Positions 14,329 to 16,566 of a stretch of 16,566 bases of DNA are shown piece after piece. Positions within the stretch are counted from its first letter, which is position 1; each line of letters starts with the position of its first letter. The stretch spans positions 1-16,566 of the forward strand of contig DJYJ01000055.1 of the NCBI GenBank assembly GCA_002450075.1, read 5' to 3'. Under the pieces are notes generated by a model. It was not told where the DNA came from and ran no database searches. It saw nothing but the letters and a program-made list of their open reading frames with translations. This stretch comes from Clostridiales bacterium UBA6981 (lineage in GTDB: Bacteria > Bacillota > Clostridia > Oscillospirales > Oscillospiraceae). A program made the translations under genes and the position numbers.

Positions 14329-14994
14329 ATGATAACAGAATCGTATGTCCTTGACGGGCGCACGGTGCGCCTGTGCGGCGGCGGGGAGCCGGAGATCGTG
14401 TTCCTCCAGCCGGTCGACGCCGGGGAGACGCTGCCGCCGGAGAGCATGCGGGAGTGCGGCGTGCCCTTTGTGCTTGCGTCCTTCGAGGTAAAGGACTGGA
14501 ACCGGGACTTAAGCCCCTGGGAGGCGCCGCCGGTATTCGGAAAGAACGCTTTTGGCGGCGGTGCGGCGGACACGCTCGCCTTTCTGACGGAGCGGCTGCT
14601 GCCGGAGCTGCGCGTCCGGCTCGGGCTGCGGGACGACGTGAGGCTCTGCGTCGGCGGCTATTCGCTCGCGGGGCTTTTCGCCCTCTGGGCGGCGAGCCGG
14701 ACGGAGCTCTTCGACGCTGTCGCGGCGGCCTCGCCCTCGGTGTGGTTCCCCGGCTGGCTCGACTATTGCCGGGAAAACCCGATCCATGCCAAAAATGTAT
14801 ATCTCAGCCTCGGCGACAGGGAGGAGCGGACGAAAAATCCCGTCATGGCCCGCGTCGGCGACTGTATCCGCGAGATGGAGGCGCTGCTGCGCTCCGACCA
14901 CGCCGTCACGCTCGAGTGGAATCCCGGCGGCCATTTTCAGGATCCGGCCGGGCGCACCGCAAAAGCCTTCTGCCGCGCGGCGGCGCTTAAGTGA
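14329..14994 (+). CDS. Small serine esterase, alpha/beta hydrolase fold
   Basis: This 221-residue protein has the nucleophile elbow GGYSLAG (Ser112) followed by LFALWAASRTELFDAVAAASPSVWF-type sequence as in enterochelin-esterase/esterase D-like hydrolases. It also has YLSLGDREERTKNP (possible acid Asp163) and a C-terminal His202 in NPGGHFQDP. No signal peptide is seen, so it is probably cytoplasmic. It starts 40 bp after the hybrid kinase stop with only weak ribosome-binding sequence, so it is likely co-transcribed and possibly weakly translated. Its stop is 11 bp from the stop of the opposing LysR gene, leaving no room for a separate terminator. Substrate unknown. Confidence 0.85.
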   Translation: MITESYVLDGRTVRLCGGGEPEIVFLQPVDAGETLPPESMRECGVPFVLASFEVKDWNRDLSPWEAPPVFGKNAFGGGAADTLAFLTERLLPELRVRLGLRDDVRLCVGGYSLAGLFALWAASRTELFDAVAAASPSVWFPGWLDYCRENPIHAKNVYLSLGDREERTKNPVMARVGDCIREMEALLRSDHAVTLEWNPGGHFQDPAGRTAKAFCRAAALK

Positions 14995-15005
14995 CAAAGA
15001 CCCGA

Positions 15006-15899
15006 TCAGCCCCGCTCCTGCTGCGCGGCAAAGGACGCGCGTACCTGGGCGAGAAAACGCTCGGCGATCGGCGTGAAGGCCTGATACCGGTTCCAGATCA
15101 GATACAGTCTGACCGGGAGCGCGGGGGAAAGCGGCCGGAATACCAGCCCGCTCTCGCGGGAGGTGTTGACCAGGTGGGCGAAGGTGAGCTGATACCCGAG
15201 CCCCTCGCGCACAAAGAGCGAGGCGTTGTAGCTCAGACGTGACGAGCCCTCCAGATGAAGCCGGTCGAAGGCCTCACCCGCCCAGAGCTTGATATCGCCG
15301 TTCCAGCCCTGCTCGGACGTAAACAGCGGAAGCCCCGAGAGATCATCCACCGTGATGGTCTCTTTTTTTGCAAGCGGATCGTTCTCGGGCAGGATCACGC
15401 CCCAGAGATCGCCCTCGGGGAAGAGGAGCGAATCATATTTCGCCGCATCCGGGCTGCTGCACAGCACGGCGAAGTCGAGCAGCCCCTTGTCGAGCTTTTC
15501 CGTGACCTGCTCGGTGTCGCCGCTCGTGATATGATAGCGCAGCGCGGGATAGCTGCGCTTGAGCGTGTGCAGCTCCCGCGCGAGATAGCGGATCTGATAC
15601 GATTCGGCAAGCCCGAGATACAGCTCGCCGCCGCTGATGTCGTCGAGGGAGAGAAATTCCCGCTCGATCTTATCCGCCATGGAGACAAGATCCTCCGCAC
15701 GGTCCCGCAGCAAAAGCCCCTCATCCGTCAGCGAGATGTTGAAGCTGTGGCGGACAAAGAGCTTTTTCCCAAGCTCCTCCTCCAAAGCGTGTATCGTGCG
15801 GGAGAGCGTCGGCTGGGTGACGTGCAGAAGCTCGGCGGCCCGGGTCATATTCTCCTCGCGGGCGGCGGCGAGAAAATAGCGTAAAGCGCGGATCTCCAT
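15006..15899 (-). CDS. LysR-family transcriptional regulator
   Basis: This 297-residue regulator has an N-terminal winged helix-turn-helix: MEIRALRYFLAAA, then NMTRAAELLHVTQPTLSRTI at 17-36 and ALEEELGKKLFVRH. A linker helix (about 60-88) and a periplasmic-binding-protein-like effector domain (about 91-297) follow. The start at 15899 is chosen because AAAGGA (minus strand, 15908-15913) lies 8 bp upstream; a longer in-frame start at 15926 would read through that site. It is divergent from the small-protein/hydrolase operon and shares a 120-bp control region with it, the classic arrangement for a LysR protein that controls its neighbour and itself. The effector is not known. Confidence 0.93.
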   Translation of the reverse strand: MEIRALRYFLAAAREENMTRAAELLHVTQPTLSRTIHALEEELGKKLFVRHSFNISLTDEGLLLRDRAEDLVSMADKIEREFLSLDDISGGELYLGLAESYQIRYLARELHTLKRSYPALRYHITSGDTEQVTEKLDKGLLDFAVLCSSPDAAKYDSLLFPEGDLWGVILPENDPLAKKETITVDDLSGLPLFTSEQGWNGDIKLWAGEAFDRLHLEGSSRLSYNASLFVREGLGYQLTFAHLVNTSRESGLVFRPLSPALPVRLYLIWNRYQAFTPIAERFLAQVRASFAAQQERG

Positions 15900-15931
15900 C
15901 GTGATTTTCCTTTCTGCGAAATGCAAAAAAC

Positions 15932-15947
15932 GTATATCATGATATAC
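15932..15947. promoter_or_regulatory. Candidate LysR operator, 16-bp perfect palindrome
   Basis: GTATATCATGATATAC is its own reverse complement. It sits between the two divergent genes, 33 bp upstream of the LysR start, and is AT-rich and dyadic as LysR sites (T-N11-A type) usually are. On the minus strand TATACT (15949-15954) lies next to it, a possible -10 for lysR, so binding could repress it. Confidence 0.6.
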
Positions 15948-15958
15948 AGTATAACTAT

Positions 15959-15987
15959 TTGCGCATGGAAAAGCAATCTGTTATCAT
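15959..15987 (+). promoter_or_regulatory. Possible promoter of the small-protein/hydrolase operon
   Basis: TTGCGC (15959-15964) and TATCAT (15982-15987) are 17 bp apart. Both are imperfect, which fits a promoter that needs an activator. The palindrome ends 11 bp upstream of the -35, a usual place for LysR activation. Confidence 0.5.
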
Positions 15988-16019
15988 GAAATCACAGAAA
16001 GAAAACGGAGGGCGGAAAA

Positions 16020-16244
16020 GTGGACGAGAGGATCTCGCTGCGCAGATGCATGCAGGACGCGGGCTGCGCGGAGGACAGTATCCGGCAGGCGGAAGCGCTC
16101 CTCGCATCCGGCGACGTCCGGGAGCTGATCCAGTGTCTGCGCACCTGCCGCTGCGAGCAGCTGGACGCGCTTCACGAAAAGCAAAAGCAGCTCGACCGGC
16201 TCGATCTGCTGATCCGGAAAGCCCGTAAGGAGGAAAAAACATGA
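16020..16244 (+). CDS. Small Cys-containing helical protein, unknown function
   Basis: This 74-residue protein starts at a GTG, chosen because GGAGG at 16007-16011 lies 8 bp upstream. It is all-helical by appearance, with cysteines at 10, 16, 39, 43 and 45. The C-terminal coiled-coil-like stretch EQLDALHEKQKQLDRLDLLI resembles the tail of MerR-type regulators but there is no DNA-binding helix-turn-helix. The stop overlaps the start of the next gene (ATGA), so translation is coupled. It may modulate the hydrolase or act as a small regulator; that is inference. A longer reading frame from an ATG near 15965 lies in another frame and overlaps the promoter, so it is not used. Confidence 0.7.
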   Translation: MDERISLRRCMQDAGCAEDSIRQAEALLASGDVRELIQCLRTCRCEQLDALHEKQKQLDRLDLLIRKARKEEKT

Positions 16245-16566
16245 TCAAACCCGAGAATCTGAAGCTGACACAGGAGTGGGATAAGACCTTCCCCAAAAGC
16301 GAGGCTGTCGAGCACAGCAAGGTCTGCTTTGTAAACCGCTATGGGATCACGCTCGCCGGCGATCTCTATGTACCGAAGGGGACGGAGGGAAAGCTCCCGG
16401 CGATCGCGGTCTGCGGGCCGTTCGGCGCGGTCAAGGAGCAGTGCTCCGGCCTCTACGCCCAGACGATGGCCGGGCGCGGCTTTCTGACGCTGGCCTTTGA
16501 CCCCTCCTTTACCGGCGAGAGCGGCGGCACGCCCCGCTATATGGCCTCGCCCGACATCAATACCGA
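16241..16566 (+). CDS. Alpha/beta hydrolase, N-terminal part (runs off the window)
   Basis: Only the first 108 codons are visible. AAGGAGG at 16227-16233 and a 4-nt ATGA overlap with the small-protein gene fix the start. The sequence shows NRYGITLAGDLYVP, then GPFGAVKEQCSGLYAQTMA and LAFDPSFTGESGG. This is the N-terminal half of a widespread alpha/beta hydrolase family (dienelactone-hydrolase/YcjY-like), often found beside LysR or MerR regulators. GPFGAVKEQ is the expected oxyanion-hole region. The catalytic Ser and His lie beyond the window. No signal peptide is seen. Function is probably hydrolysis of a small ester or similar xenobiotic. Confidence 0.85.
   Translation, partial: MIKPENLKLTQEWDKTFPKSEAVEHSKVCFVNRYGITLAGDLYVPKGTEGKLPAIAVCGPFGAVKEQCSGLYAQTMAGRGFLTLAFDPSFTGESGGTPRYMASPDINT

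Overview
The window looks like a chromosomal segment of a Gram-positive anaerobe of the class Clostridia, most likely a gut-type Oscillospiraceae/Ruminococcaceae-like bacterium. The evidence is strong GGAGG-type ribosome binding sites, sigma-A promoters (several with an extended -10 TGnTATAAT), a lipoprotein with a typical lipobox, and gene families common in gut Firmicutes (FrlB-like SIS proteins, YczE-type membrane proteins, hybrid kinases, IS256 and IS1182 elements). The species cannot be named from sequence alone. No tRNA, rRNA, CRISPR array or known riboswitch was recognised.

Region 1 (about 1-6300) is visibly lower in GC and is mosaic. It opens with a two-gene operon: an FrlB-like SIS-domain sugar-phosphate deglycase/isomerase and a hormone-sensitive-lipase-type esterase. 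After a gene-free stretch comes mobile-element debris: an internally deleted IS1182-family transposase that keeps its promoter, start, C-terminus and probable inverted repeats; the C-terminal stub of a large serine recombinase; a complete IS256-family element (3604-5103); the truncated C-terminal part of a UPF1-like superfamily 1 helicase; and a 21-bp triple repeat that resembles an IS21-type terminus. An isolated small unknown gene (5939-6229), with its own promoter and terminators on both sides, closes this region.

Region 2 (about 6300-16566) is GC-rich and compact, with regular spacing and no mobile elements, so it looks like resident chromosome. In order it holds: a strong promoter with a 49-codon small ORF and a terminator; a membrane-anchored fusion of a HAD phosphatase with a VanX-like D-Ala-D-Ala dipeptidase; a terminator; a Sec/SPII lipoprotein with a possible PepSY-like C-terminus; a histidine phosphatase; a YczE/YyaS-type membrane protein; a seven-TM hybrid sensor kinase with two receiver domains; a small serine esterase; a LysR regulator on the minus strand; and, divergent from it, a small helical protein translationally coupled to an alpha/beta hydrolase that runs off the window.

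Functional links: the SIS/esterase pair is probably a small catabolic operon. The HAD-VanX fusion and the lipoprotein are both predicted to act at the cell surface but have separate promoters. The LysR gene and the divergent small-protein/hydrolase operon share a 120-bp region with a perfect 16-bp palindrome, which suggests that LysR controls the hydrolase. The most unusual item is the HAD-VanX fusion. No defence system or other clearly novel multi-gene system could be supported.
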